Of a stretch of DNA of 64,000 bases, positions 7,627 to 16,420 are shown in pieces. The DNA comes from Alphaproteobacteria bacterium. Its GTDB lineage: Bacteria > Pseudomonadota > Alphaproteobacteria > Sphingomonadales > JAKSBY01. The notes beneath the pieces are model-generated. The model had not been told where the DNA came from, ran no database searches, and worked only from the letters and a program-made list of their open reading frames with translations. Numbering within the stretch: position 1 is the first letter of the stretch; each line of letters starts with the position of its first letter. Location: positions 37,813-101,812 of the forward strand of contig JAJFIV010000006.1 in assembly GCA_021774625.1 (NCBI GenBank), read 5' to 3'. The translations under genes were made by a program, and so were the position numbers.

Positions 7627-8874
7627 TTAAGCCGCCCTCGCGAAATGCCGGTCCAGCCGCCAGCCGGCGATTACCATCAGCAAAAGGGCGATGGCGGCGA
7701 AAATGGCGGTGGCGGTCAGGATTGCCGCTGCGCCGGTATTGCCGATGAAATAGCCTTTCAGTACTTCCACCATATAGCCGTTGGGGGTAAGTTTGCCGAT
7801 GACGGCCATCCAGCCGGGCATGGCCTCGGTCGGAAAGAAGCTGCCGCCCAGCATCATCAGCGGGAAGATCAGCAGAAAACTGATGAGCGATCCGGCCCGG
7901 CGGCTAGGTGAGAAAAGCTGGATCAGGCTCATGATCAGAAACAGCGCGGCGCCGGAAATCATACAAAAAAGCAGGCTGAGCGGTGCAAGAGCGGGGCTGA
8001 GACCATGATAGGCAAAGCCGGGGATATACAGGACACCGACGGCAATGCCGGAGAGTGTGGCAACGGCCAGCAGCTTGCCCAGCATCATCTGCCACAGCGG
8101 CCGGGGCGCTGTTGCGATGCGGGTAAGAGTGCGCTGTTCCCGTTCCTGCCAGAAACTGTCGCTCATTCCTTGCGTGAAAAACATCAGGGTCATCAGCAGT
8201 ATGCCGGGAAAGAACAGCAGGGCGAAGCTGGGGCCGGGCGTTGTTTTCTCCGCACTTTCGGGTTCGGCGATCTTCACGGCAATCACCGGCGGGAAAATAT
8301 AACCGCCCATCTTAGTGATTTTCTCATTGATCCCGGTGGAAAGGGCGGCAACGGTTGTGTTGCCGGGCGGCGCATCGGCCCCTGTAGCCGCGGCGATCTC
8401 GCGGATTTCCGGTCCAAAAATTCGTTGCGCGTAAAAAGGGATGTGGATCAGCAACCCCAGCGTTTCCTCGGCGATTTTCGGCAGAATGCGCTGGCTCGGA
8501 TTGGCCAGCAATTCCAGGGCAATGGGCGTATCATTGATCACCGCATCGCCGAAACCGCGCGGGATGATCAGCAGTGCGCTGGCCCCGCCATCCCCCATCC
8601 GGGTGCGGCCTTCTTCTTCGGTAACCGTCTCGGCAATGATCAGACCCGTGAACTGATCCTGCTGAAAGACGGTGTTGACAAGGCCGCTGACAAACGTGTT
8701 GTCATTGTCGGCGATCAAAAGGCTGGCGACCGGTTGCGGCCCTCCACCGCCGCCGGAAATGGATGTGATCAGCCCGCCAATCACCAGCGGGATCAAAAGC
8801 CACAGAAAAAAGGCAAAGGGGTCGCGCCGCCGGAGCTGCAATTCCTTTTTGAAGACGGCGAAGGTGAAGCCCAT
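7627..8874 (-). CDS. ABC-2 type exporter permease
   Basis: 415 residues with the same plan as its downstream partner: one N-terminal helix (FAFFLWLLIPLVIGGLITSI), an external domain of about 180 residues, then helices beginning with FALLFFPGILLMTLMFFTQG and the coupling segment SFWQEREQRTLTRIATAP. The two permeases probably form a heterodimer with the ATPase encoded just upstream (2-base gap). Confidence 0.88.
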   Translation of the reverse strand: MGFTFAVFKKELQLRRRDPFAFFLWLLIPLVIGGLITSISGGGGGPQPVASLLIADNDNTFVSGLVNTVFQQDQFTGLIIAETVTEEEGRTRMGDGGASALLIIPRGFGDAVINDTPIALELLANPSQRILPKIAEETLGLLIHIPFYAQRIFGPEIREIAAATGADAPPGNTTVAALSTGINEKITKMGGYIFPPVIAVKIAEPESAEKTTPGPSFALLFFPGILLMTLMFFTQGMSDSFWQEREQRTLTRIATAPRPLWQMMLGKLLAVATLSGIAVGVLYIPGFAYHGLSPALAPLSLLFCMISGAALFLIMSLIQLFSPSRRAGSLISFLLIFPLMMLGGSFFPTEAMPGWMAVIGKLTPNGYMVEVLKGYFIGNTGAAAILTATAIFAAIALLLMVIAGWRLDRHFARAA

Positions 8875-8876
8875 GA

Positions 8877-9809
8877 TTATTCCCGGAGCTCCTTGCCGGT
8901 CAGTTTAATGAACAGGCTTTCGAGGGAGGGTTGGATCAGGCTGGTTTCGCGGATTTCCGCACCGGTTTCCTTCAGCAGGGCAAAAATGCCGGAAAGCTGC
9001 CGGGCGGCGTGCTCAATGCCGAAATGCAGGCTGTCATTGTCGAGATGGATGATTTCGGTGCGGCTGTCAAAGCCGGTAAGCGCCACCCTGGTTTTTTCGG
9101 GATGAAAGCTGCCGCTGAATTTCACAATATCCCGTTCACCCATCATCGCGCGCAGTTCCGAGAGCGTGCCCTTGGCAATGACGCTGCCATGGTCGATAAC
9201 CGCGATCCGGTCGCACAGGTTCTCGGCTTCTTCCATATAGTGCGTGGTGTAAAGAACGGTGGCGCCGGCCCTGGCCTGGTTGCGGACCATATCCAGAAGC
9301 CGTTCGCGGGATTGCGGGTCTACGCCGACCGTAGGTTCATCCAGCAGCAGCACCCTGGGTCCATGGACAATCCCGCAGCCGAAATTGAGCCGCCGCTTCA
9401 TGCCGCCGGAAAATTTCTTTACGGCTTCCTTGGCCCGGTCAGCAAGGCCGATAACGCCAAGCACCTCCTGAACCCGGGATTTGAGCGCCGTCCCGCCAAG
9501 ACCATAGGCCGCGCCCCAATAGCTGAGATTCTCCCGGGCCGATAAATCGTCATAAAGCGCCAGTTCCTGCGGGACGACGCCCAGAACCTGGCGGGCCTTC
9601 ACACTGTCGGTCAAAACATCATGGCCCATCACGCGGACGGTCCCCTGTGACGGTTTGATCAGGCCCGATATGCAGCCGATTGTCGTGGATTTTCCCGCAC
9701 CATTAGGGCCGAGCAGGCCAAAAATCTTCCCGGATTCTGCGGTGAAAGAGACATCGGCAACAGCGGTGAGACTGCCAAATTCCTTCCGCAGTTTATCAAC
9801 TTCGATCAT
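8877..9809 (-). CDS. ABC exporter ATP-binding protein (DrrA/NatA type)
   Basis: 310 residues. Walker A GPNGAGKST near residue 35, signature FSGGMKRRL near 135, Walker B VLLLDEPTVGVD near 155 and the switch His in TTHYMEEAE near 190. The C-terminal 90 residues resemble the DUF4162-like tail of multidrug and antibiotic exporters. I start at ATG 9809, which has GGAGGG 8 bases upstream, rather than the in-frame GTG at 9824. First gene of a three-gene operon. Confidence 0.92.
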   Translation of the reverse strand: MIEVDKLRKEFGSLTAVADVSFTAESGKIFGLLGPNGAGKSTTIGCISGLIKPSQGTVRVMGHDVLTDSVKARQVLGVVPQELALYDDLSARENLSYWGAAYGLGGTALKSRVQEVLGVIGLADRAKEAVKKFSGGMKRRLNFGCGIVHGPRVLLLDEPTVGVDPQSRERLLDMVRNQARAGATVLYTTHYMEEAENLCDRIAVIDHGSVIAKGTLSELRAMMGERDIVKFSGSFHPEKTRVALTGFDSRTEIIHLDNDSLHFGIEHAARQLSGIFALLKETGAEIRETSLIQPSLESLFIKLTGKELRE

Positions 9810-9853
9810 CCTGCCGCCCTCCACCCGTTATGACAGGGTTATATATAGGTCCG

Positions 9854-10972
9854 TTATAATAGATCGGCAACGACTTCATTGATTTTCCGGAGCCCGGCCT
9901 TCAGATGATCCGGCGGCAGGGCAAAGCTGATGCGCAGATGATGATCGAGCCCGAAGCAGTCGCCGGGCACCACCAGCACGCTTTTTTCTTCCCTGAGGCG
10001 TTTGGCAAATTCCGTGGAGCCGATGGGAAGCTGATATTTGACGAAGGAAATGGCCGAAGCGTCCGGGGGGACAACGGAAAACACTCCCTGATAGGTCTTC
10101 AACTCATTGGTCAGGACATCAAAGCCTGCACGGATCAGGCCGCGGGTGCGGGCGATCAGTTTGGGCCGTACTTCGGGGGAGAGGGCGATTTCCGTCAGTT
10201 TGTTCGACAGCATGGAGGCTGAAACCGCCGCATATTCATGACGCCGCCACAACGCGCGGATCATGTCTTCCGGCCCCACGACCCAGCCGAGGCGCAGACC
10301 CGGCAGGCCGTATGCCTTGCTCATACTGCCGACGGCCAGGGTTTTTTCATAACGGCCATAGAGCGTGGGGGTGATTGCGTCGCCCTGGCGTTCCGCGCCG
10401 GCATAAACTTCATCGGCAATGAGCCAGGCGCCGGATTGTTCGGCTGCCGCAATCACCGCCTCCCGTTCGCTGTCCATCATGATATGGCCGGTGGGGTTGT
10501 TCGGATTGACAATGGCGACGGCGGTGGTTTGGTGACTGACAGCGGCCTCCAGCGCATTCGTATCAAGCGCCCAGCCGTCTTCCTCGATCAGCGGTACGGT
10601 CTTGACCGCCGCGCCCAGGTTCCGCGCGCCCCCGCTGATCTGCAGGTAGGTCGGTTGCAGGGTCACCAGTTCGCCGCCGTCGTGAAACAGGGTCTGGGCG
10701 ATGATGAAATTTGCTTCCGATGCGCCGACCGTGACCAGCACATTGTCCGCGTCCGCGCCCGGATAGAAGCTGGCGATCCGTTTCCTCAGCGCGCGAAAGC
10801 CGTTCACTTCCGGATAGTTGATGGGCACGTCCGTTAGCGTATCCGCATCCAGTCCGGCCAGTCCCAGCAGTTCGCCGAATTTTACCGGTTCCACCCCGCT
10901 TTCGGAAAAATGATAATCGACGCCCTGTTCATATTCCGACAGATACTGTTCGACGGCGAAAGGTTGAAACAT
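9854..10972 (-). CDS. PLP-dependent class I/II aminotransferase
   Basis: 372 residues, fold-type I. Visible motifs are NPNNPTGHIM (cofactor and substrate contact, near residue 155), ADEVYAGAE near 190, the PLP lysine in GSMSKAYGLPGLRLGW near 220, and the carboxylate-binding Arg in LRISFALP near the end. The amino donor and acceptor cannot be told from sequence. It is 45 bases upstream of the ABC operon on the same strand and divergent from the methionine sulfoxide reductase gene. Confidence 0.88.
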   Translation of the reverse strand: MFQPFAVEQYLSEYEQGVDYHFSESGVEPVKFGELLGLAGLDADTLTDVPINYPEVNGFRALRKRIASFYPGADADNVLVTVGASEANFIIAQTLFHDGGELVTLQPTYLQISGGARNLGAAVKTVPLIEEDGWALDTNALEAAVSHQTTAVAIVNPNNPTGHIMMDSEREAVIAAAEQSGAWLIADEVYAGAERQGDAITPTLYGRYEKTLAVGSMSKAYGLPGLRLGWVVGPEDMIRALWRRHEYAAVSASMLSNKLTEIALSPEVRPKLIARTRGLIRAGFDVLTNELKTYQGVFSVVPPDASAISFVKYQLPIGSTEFAKRLREEKSVLVVPGDCFGLDHHLRISFALPPDHLKAGLRKINEVVADLL

Positions 10973-11062
10973 CAGGAATTCCCCGCAGGTTGCGCTCAGC
11001 CGATTGACTTTCGGTCATCGCCCCCCCACTTTGCAAACTATTATTGAACAGGCGCGTGGGTT

Positions 11063-11542
11063 ATGAACGGAAAATCAGAAATTTATGAGCAGGCAGCGAA
11101 GGAAATCGCCGCTGTCCTGGAAGGCGAGACCAATATCATTACCCAAATGGCCACGGTCTCGTGTCTGCTGTCACAGGCATTCGAAGCCTATTACTGGACC
11201 GGGTTTTATATGGTCGATCCTTCAAGGCAGGGGGAACTGGTGGTGGGGCCATACCAGGGTACGTTGGGTTGCCTGCGTATCCCGTTCGGGCGCGGTGTGT
11301 GCGGCGCCGCGGCGGTAAAACAGCAGACGATGATTGTCGAAAATGTCAATCAATTCGACGGCCACATTGCCTGTGATTCCCGATCCGTTTCGGAAATTGT
11401 CGTGCCGGTTTTGGATAAAAAAGGCGAGTTGATCGCTGTGTTTGATGTTGATTCAACAGAAGCGGCCGCCTTTGATGAAACCGACCGGCGCCATCTGGAA
11501 GCTATAATGGCTGACGTTTTTGGCCGCGGATCTATCGAATAA
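11063..11542 (+). CDS. msrC: Free methionine-(R)-sulfoxide reductase (GAF domain)
   Basis: 159 residues forming one GAF domain. It reduces free L-methionine-(R)-sulfoxide in the cytosol. Cys70, Cys80 and Cys104 have exactly the spacing of the three catalytic cysteines of E. coli fRMsr (84, 94, 118). GCLRIPFGRGVCGAA and HIACDSRSVSEIVVP are the family signatures. It is followed 13 bases later by gloA, so the two probably form an operon for oxidative and carbonyl stress. Confidence 0.93.
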   Translation: MNGKSEIYEQAAKEIAAVLEGETNIITQMATVSCLLSQAFEAYYWTGFYMVDPSRQGELVVGPYQGTLGCLRIPFGRGVCGAAAVKQQTMIVENVNQFDGHIACDSRSVSEIVVPVLDKKGELIAVFDVDSTEAAAFDETDRRHLEAIMADVFGRGSIE

Positions 11543-11555
11543 GGGGCTGCCACTC

Positions 11556-11975
11556 ATGAAATATCTTCACACCATGGTCCGGGTCAGTGATCTGGACGCG
11601 TCGCTGGATTTTTACTGCAACAAGCTGGGCCTCAAGGAAATCCAGCGAAAAGAAGTGCCGGAGGGGTGTTTCACCCTGGTGTTTCTTGCCGCGCCGGGCA
11701 ACGAGGACGCGCAGGTGGAGCTCACCTATAACTGGGATCCGGAAGAATATTCCGGCGGCCGCAATTTCGGCCACCTTGCCTATGAGGTGGAGGATATCTA
11801 TGCGCTCTGCCGGCATCTGGTGGATCAGGGTGTCACCATCAACCGCCCGCCGCGCGACGGCTGGATGGCCTTTATCCGTTCCCCGGACGGGATTTCCATT
11901 GAGCTGCTGCAGAAAGGCGAAGCGTTACCCGCGCAAGAACCCTGGGCATCAATGCCCAATACCGGTGCATGGTAG
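11556..11975 (+). CDS. gloA: Lactoylglutathione lyase (glyoxalase I)
   Basis: 139 residues. It converts the hemithioacetal of methylglyoxal and glutathione to S-lactoylglutathione. Metal ligands are in the expected positions: His5, Glu55, His73 and Glu116, the pattern of the short Ni-dependent bacterial enzymes. The start at ATG 11556 is supported by AAGGGG upstream and by the family N-terminus MKYLHTMVRV. Co-directional with msrC. Confidence 0.93.
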   Translation: MKYLHTMVRVSDLDASLDFYCNKLGLKEIQRKEVPEGCFTLVFLAAPGNEDAQVELTYNWDPEEYSGGRNFGHLAYEVEDIYALCRHLVDQGVTINRPPRDGWMAFIRSPDGISIELLQKGEALPAQEPWASMPNTGAW

Positions 11976-12004
11976 GTCCGGATATTCTGACCGGCAGGGG
12001 ACCT
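11974..12004. terminator. Possible bidirectional hairpin between gloA and the response regulator
   Basis: AGGTCC at 11974-11979 pairs with GGACCT at 11999-12004 around a 19-base loop, in the 31-base space between two convergent genes. No T-run follows, so termination is only suggested by position. Confidence 0.3.
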
Positions 12005-12006
12005 GA

Positions 12007-12708
12007 TCAGATATGGCTGCGGTCTGCAAGAGCGGCTTTCACCTTTGCCCGGCGCCGGCGGCTGACCGGGATCTTTTCACCGTTTTCGGTCATCAGGATG
12101 CACTGATTACCATCCGTGGCGTCAAGCCGGGTCACAAGAAGAATATTTGCAATATGGGACCGATGGACGCGGATGAAAAACGGCGGAAGCCGTTTTTCCA
12201 GGGTCTGCAGATTTTCATCATGAAGAAAACGCCTGCCGTCACGGGTAGCAATTTCAACATAATCGTCGGCGCCTGACAGGCGGATAATGTCTTTTACAGC
12301 GACAATATCGACCCCGCCGTGGCGGTGCAGGGCCAGGCGTATTTCGTCGCTTTGAGCATCGCGCGCCCGGACAAGGGCACGCGCCAAACGCTCGGCGGAA
12401 ACCGGTTTCGCGATAAAATCGACCACATCATGGTCGAACGCTTCAAGAGCGCGGCCGGTATTCGCAGAAACTATAATGGTCGCAATCCGGCCAGAATGGG
12501 CCCGGCGAAGAATGTCAAAACCGTCGCGTCCGGAGAGATCAAGATCCAGTAGCAGCAGGTCGAAAACCTCATGGGCAATCAACTCCTGCGCGGCGCCAAG
12601 GGTCTCGGCATGCGTCATGTTTTCAGCGTCAAGGGCCAGCGCTTCCCCCACCAAACGCCTCAACCGCCTGGCGGCGGGGGCTTCATCCTCGACAATCAGA
12701 ACCCTCAT
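12007..12708 (-). CDS. LytTR-family response regulator
   Basis: 233 residues. The receiver domain covers residues 1-115, with the phospho-acceptor Asp in LLLLDLDLSGRDG (near 55) and the conserved Lys in FIAKPVS (near 100). The C-terminal LytTR DNA-binding domain covers about 135-230, with IRLSGADDYVEI and FIRVHRSHIANI. The start codon overlaps the stop of the upstream kinase gene (TAATG), so the two are translationally coupled partners. Confidence 0.92.
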   Translation of the reverse strand: MRVLIVEDEAPAARRLRRLVGEALALDAENMTHAETLGAAQELIAHEVFDLLLLDLDLSGRDGFDILRRAHSGRIATIIVSANTGRALEAFDHDVVDFIAKPVSAERLARALVRARDAQSDEIRLALHRHGGVDIVAVKDIIRLSGADDYVEIATRDGRRFLHDENLQTLEKRLPPFFIRVHRSHIANILLVTRLDATDGNQCILMTENGEKIPVSRRRRAKVKAALADRSHI

Positions 12709-14417
12709 TAAGCATTCACTTCAAAAGAGAGGGTTGAAACCCAGCCGCCATTTTTACCGGGTCCATCGGAAAACGAGGCCGATGCGCCAAACGCAGATTC
12801 CAGACGCCTGGTTACATAAGCCAGGCCGTCGCCGCCATTTATCTTTTCAGGACCGCTTGCCTCGCCGGCAGGCGGCGTCTCCAGCGTCAGCCATACGCGC
12901 CCGTTATCAAGATATTGACCGAGTTTGAATTCCGCGCCATCCTCGTAGCGGCCATGAGTGAAGGCGTTTTCTATCAGCGTGTGAAGGATGCCCGGCGGCA
13001 CATTCAGCTTTTGATCGACTGCTTCGACTGTTAGCGAAAAGGCGCGGTCCACACGATAGGACATAACTTCCAGATGGCGGCGGCAAAGGGCGATTTCATC
13101 AAAGAGGGGAACTTGCGCCTTGCCGCTCATTTGCGAAAGCAGACGGAATTCTTCGGCAAGAGCGCCAATCATTTCAACCCCGACCTTGGGATCGGACTCG
13201 ACCCATTCAATAAGCGCGTTGAGCGTATTCATCAAAAAATGCGGGGCGATGCGCCGGCGCAGAAGTTCCAGTTCCAGGCGTTCCGCGCGATTTTGCATTG
13301 CAGCTTTCGCGGCATGAATGGCGCGCATGGCGCGAACCTGATCCGCAATCATGACAAGCATCAGCAGCGCAGCGGCCAGAAAGAAAGTACGATCTAGAAA
13401 ACTTTGATCGTCAATGAGCATTAGGGCTATAAAAACGACTAGCGCCGCCGCGGCGAGACGCGCGCCTTTTTCGCCCGCAAAGGCCGGACGCAAAAGCGCA
13501 ATGAGCGCAATGACCGTTGCCGCAAAAAGACTGAAAAGGGCCCGGCCGTCAAATCCCGGTGAAAATATCACGGCAACCGTGGCAAGGGATACGCCGGCGA
13601 TAACATAATATTTCCACGCGCGGGGCTGGAACCGCCGTGTCAGATAGGCGGTCAGGGTGATGCCGAACCCCGCGGCACAGATCATCACCCCCGTCAGTCG
13701 CCACACCTGCCATGGATAGCTATAATCCACAAACGCGCGCAGGGATTCGAGAAGAAGCTGAAGAGCGGCAAAGAAGGCCATCAGGGCAATCAATTCGGCC
13801 CCGGCATTTTTACGGTCGCCAAGCCAGAGGAGCCCAAAATAAACAGCCGCCAGAATAAATGCCCCTGCGGTCAACAGTGCCGGGGCATAGTAAAAAGTGA
13901 GCGAAGCGGCGACCGGCTTTGCCTCGGCCGCATAAATATAATGCACGGGCGCATAGACCTCGATTGGATTATGAAAGCTTGCCATTCGGATGGCGATTTC
14001 ATTTTTCCCCTCAACAAGCAATTTCTGCGGGACAAAAAAAGCGGCATCCAGTTTGCCGGGGATTTCTGTTTCCCCGGATTCGCCGGGAACGCCATTGGTT
14101 CCGATCTGTTGCCCGTTCCAGTAAAGCGCACTTGAAGCAAGGGCGCCGATATAAACCGCAAGCGGTTCGCCGCCAGAAAGAAAGGACGGGGGCAGGTCAA
14201 AAGTCGCCCCAATCCAAATGACCCGGCCCTGCGGGTCGATGTCGGTGATGTCCCGTGTTTCACACAGATCGTTCGAAAAGTCCGGTGGCGCAATGGTGCC
14301 GCCTTCACAGACAACTGCCCGGCTGAGAACTTCGACATACCGCGGCTCGCCTTGCGCAAAAACGGGGGCAGCGGCTATTGCAAATAGAATCAGCACAAGG
14401 GTTGGCCGGATTTTCAT
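12708..14417 (-). CDS. LytS-type sensor histidine kinase with periplasmic jelly-roll-like and 7TM modules
   Basis: 569 residues. A cleavable signal peptide (ending PVFAQG) is followed by a periplasmic domain of about 140 residues containing YWNGQQIGTNG, a motif seen in carbohydrate-binding jelly-roll folds. Then come about seven membrane helices (residues 170-360), a His-kinase dimerisation segment of the LytS type (ELELLRRRIAPHFLMNTLNAL near 370, His as phospho-donor) and an ATPase domain with the N-box ENAFTH. This plan resembles 7TMR-DISM receptors. Two Cys in the periplasmic part could form a disulfide. Ligand unknown; a secreted S33 hydrolase is encoded divergently. Confidence 0.85.
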   Translation of the reverse strand: MKIRPTLVLILFAIAAAPVFAQGEPRYVEVLSRAVVCEGGTIAPPDFSNDLCETRDITDIDPQGRVIWIGATFDLPPSFLSGGEPLAVYIGALASSALYWNGQQIGTNGVPGESGETEIPGKLDAAFFVPQKLLVEGKNEIAIRMASFHNPIEVYAPVHYIYAAEAKPVAASLTFYYAPALLTAGAFILAAVYFGLLWLGDRKNAGAELIALMAFFAALQLLLESLRAFVDYSYPWQVWRLTGVMICAAGFGITLTAYLTRRFQPRAWKYYVIAGVSLATVAVIFSPGFDGRALFSLFAATVIALIALLRPAFAGEKGARLAAAALVVFIALMLIDDQSFLDRTFFLAAALLMLVMIADQVRAMRAIHAAKAAMQNRAERLELELLRRRIAPHFLMNTLNALIEWVESDPKVGVEMIGALAEEFRLLSQMSGKAQVPLFDEIALCRRHLEVMSYRVDRAFSLTVEAVDQKLNVPPGILHTLIENAFTHGRYEDGAEFKLGQYLDNGRVWLTLETPPAGEASGPEKINGGDGLAYVTRRLESAFGASASFSDGPGKNGGWVSTLSFEVNA

Positions 14418-14560
14418 CTGGTTATTCTACCACCACTGTTTTGCCGCACGCCATGCCTTTTACCGGACAGAACCCGCCGTTTGCCGATCAGGCCAGGCAT
14501 CCCGATCATAGGGCATCTATGAAAAGGAAAGAAACAATTACCGATCGGAGGATTGCCGCC

Positions 14561-16009
14561 ATGTCTGCCATCAAATCCGCAATTGCCTTGTTTGTCTTTG
14601 TCTGCCTTGCCGCATTTGCCCGTAATGAACCCCAGGATACTGAAATCATTTTTGAACCGTATCAGTTCGAGGCGAATGACGGCACGGCGGTGGATGCCGA
14701 GCGCGGTGTCTTTAAGGTGCCGGAAAATCGCGCCAATCCGGATGCGCGCCTGATCGAACTTCATTTCGTGCGCTTTAAATCGACAAGCGACAATCCCGGA
14801 GCGCCGATTGTCTATCTCGCCGGCGGTCCGGGCGGTTCCGGCGTTGGGACAGCCAGGGGAAGGAGATTTCCGCTGTTTATGGCCATGCGCGAATTTGGCG
14901 ATGTGATCGCGTTCGATCAACGGGGCACCGGGTGGTCAAACGCCATCCCGCATTGCGAGACGAAGCACACCTTTCCTCTTGACGAACCGCTGAGTATGGA
15001 AAAATCAATTCCCATCCTCCGTGCGGCATCGGCAGAATGCGCTGAATTCTGGAACCGGGAAGGGATTGACCTTGCCGGTTATAACACCATGGAAAATGCC
15101 CGCGATATCGACTCGCTGCGCCAGGCGCTCGGCGTGGAAAAAATCACCCTTTGGGGTATCAGCTATGGCTCTCATCTGGCCTTCGCCGCGTTGAAAGCAA
15201 TGCCGGGAAAAATTGATCGCATTGTGCTGGCTGGCATTGAGGGTCTGGATGCCACAGTCAAACTTCCGGCCCATACGGATCATTATTTTGCCAGACTCCA
15301 GACAGCAATCAACGCAGACTCGGGGTCGGCCGCAGCCTATCCCGATTTGGCCGGTCTGATGCGCCGGGTTCATGCCAGACTTGATGCGGAACCACTGGAA
15401 ATCACTTTCACTGACCGTTCCGGCGAAAGCGTAACCATGACCATCGGCAAAACGGAAATGCAGATGATTGCGTCTTTTTCGATTGCTGATCCCGCCAGCG
15501 CGGCGCGCCTGCCGGCAATTTACGCGATGGCTGAGGCGGGCGATGTCAGCCGGGTTGCGCCCGTCATCTATCAAAATCTGCGTCGCGATCCGGTTTCCTT
15601 CCGCGGCATGCCCGAGGCCATGGACATTATGTCAGGGATATCCGATGACCGTCTTACAGTGGTGCGCAAACAATCACAAACTTCGCTTCTTGGTGATGTT
15701 CTGAATTTCCCGATGCCGCATCTGATGGGCGCTTTTGGCCTGAAAGATCTGGGTGACGGATTTCGCATGCCGGTCAAAACCGATGTCCCGACCCTTGTGC
15801 TGACAGGGACATTGGACGGCCGGACCTATCCCGAGGGTGCGGCTGAGGCTCTGCAGGGATTTTCAAATGTCAGTCGCGTGATCATTGAAAATGGCGGGCA
15901 TAATGTTTTTATGCAGGCGCCGGAAATCACCGATATCATACTGCGTTTCATGCGGGGGGAAAGCGTGCCTGAATTCGTAATGCTGGAAAGGCCCGTGTTT
16001 CCTTACTAG
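14561..16009 (+). CDS. Secreted alpha/beta hydrolase, peptidase S33 (tripeptidyl aminopeptidase-like)
   Basis: 482 residues from ATG 14561, which has GGAGG 9 bases upstream; the frame is open to 14378, but that extension lacks a ribosome site. The N-terminus AIALFVFVCLAAFA is a signal peptide. Catalytic features are the oxyanion HG-like YLAGGPGGSG, FDQRGTGWS, the nucleophile Ser in WGISYGS near residue 200, and the His in ENGGHNVFM near the end. The family releases N-terminal residues from peptides. It is divergent from the LytS/LytTR pair and could be its target. Confidence 0.87.
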   Translation: MSAIKSAIALFVFVCLAAFARNEPQDTEIIFEPYQFEANDGTAVDAERGVFKVPENRANPDARLIELHFVRFKSTSDNPGAPIVYLAGGPGGSGVGTARGRRFPLFMAMREFGDVIAFDQRGTGWSNAIPHCETKHTFPLDEPLSMEKSIPILRAASAECAEFWNREGIDLAGYNTMENARDIDSLRQALGVEKITLWGISYGSHLAFAALKAMPGKIDRIVLAGIEGLDATVKLPAHTDHYFARLQTAINADSGSAAAYPDLAGLMRRVHARLDAEPLEITFTDRSGESVTMTIGKTEMQMIASFSIADPASAARLPAIYAMAEAGDVSRVAPVIYQNLRRDPVSFRGMPEAMDIMSGISDDRLTVVRKQSQTSLLGDVLNFPMPHLMGAFGLKDLGDGFRMPVKTDVPTLVLTGTLDGRTYPEGAAEALQGFSNVSRVIIENGGHNVFMQAPEITDIILRFMRGESVPEFVMLERPVFPY

Positions 16010-16041
16010 TGAGGTGGAACTGAATTAGGGTCACGACCCCG

Positions 16042-16095
16042 GGCCGCAGACTCATGGACGGAGCCATCCGGGAAGGTCCTTACGAGTCTGCGGCC
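16042..16095. repeat. Long perfect inverted repeat downstream of the S33 hydrolase
   Basis: GGCCGCAGACTC (16042-16053) and GAGTCTGCGGCC (16084-16095) are perfect 12-base arms around a 30-base loop containing a smaller hairpin (GGAC...GTCC). It starts 33 bases after the hydrolase stop, so it may end or stabilise that transcript. No T-run is present. Confidence 0.6.
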
Positions 16096-16246
16096 TAAAG
16101 CCTTTCGCCTCGGTTGTCGCAATCATTTCCAAATCAGAATGTTCTTTTTTACGGCTGAGGGAGCCTTGTTGATCCTGCTCGCGCGCCGGTCACGAAATCT
16201 TGTGGAGAGTTGACGAATAAAATTTGTCGGAGGGCTTATATTCGCT

Positions 16247-16400
16247 GTAAGGCAGTCTATATGTGTATTGTATAAGCAACATATTTCAGGTTGCCGACAG
16301 CAAGAATATTACGATCCCGGCTGTCCCCTCTCCTCCCCCTGTGGTTTCGCCCCTGGGGACAGCTAAACCCCCGCCGGAGCAATCCGGCGGGGGTTCCCCT
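16247..16400 (+). ncRNA. Candidate small RNA with three hairpins and an anti-Shine-Dalgarno-like loop
   Basis: The 411 bases between 16009 and 16421 hold no gene. TTGACG (16210) and TTATAT (16236) could form a promoter, though the 20-base spacer is long. Downstream are three hairpins. The first pairs GGCA/TGCC and ATATGT/ACATAT (16251-16295). The second pairs GCTGTCCCC with GGGGACAGC (16320-16363). The third is a 13-base stem with a GCAA loop (16366-16395). The loop of hairpin 2 contains CTCTCCTCCCCC, which can pair with ribosome-binding sites, as in several alphaproteobacterial regulatory RNAs. Boundaries and strand are inferred. Confidence 0.45.
16366..16395. terminator. Strong GC hairpin with GCAA tetraloop
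   Basis: AACCCCCGCCGGA / TCCGGCGGGGGTT, 13 perfect pairs closed by GCAA. On the plus strand it ends the candidate small RNA (CCCCTTTC follows). On the minus strand it lies 26 bases after the stop of the 16421-17176 gene and is followed by TTT. It probably works in both directions. Confidence 0.75.
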
Positions 16401-16420
16401 TTCTGAAGCTTTCTGCATTA

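Noticed and set aside
16247..16400. Known housekeeping RNA (6S, SRP RNA or tmRNA)
   Set aside because: The 5' and 3' ends do not pair as in 6S RNA, there is no SRP helix 8 motif and no tRNA-like half of a tmRNA, so it is left as an unclassified candidate.
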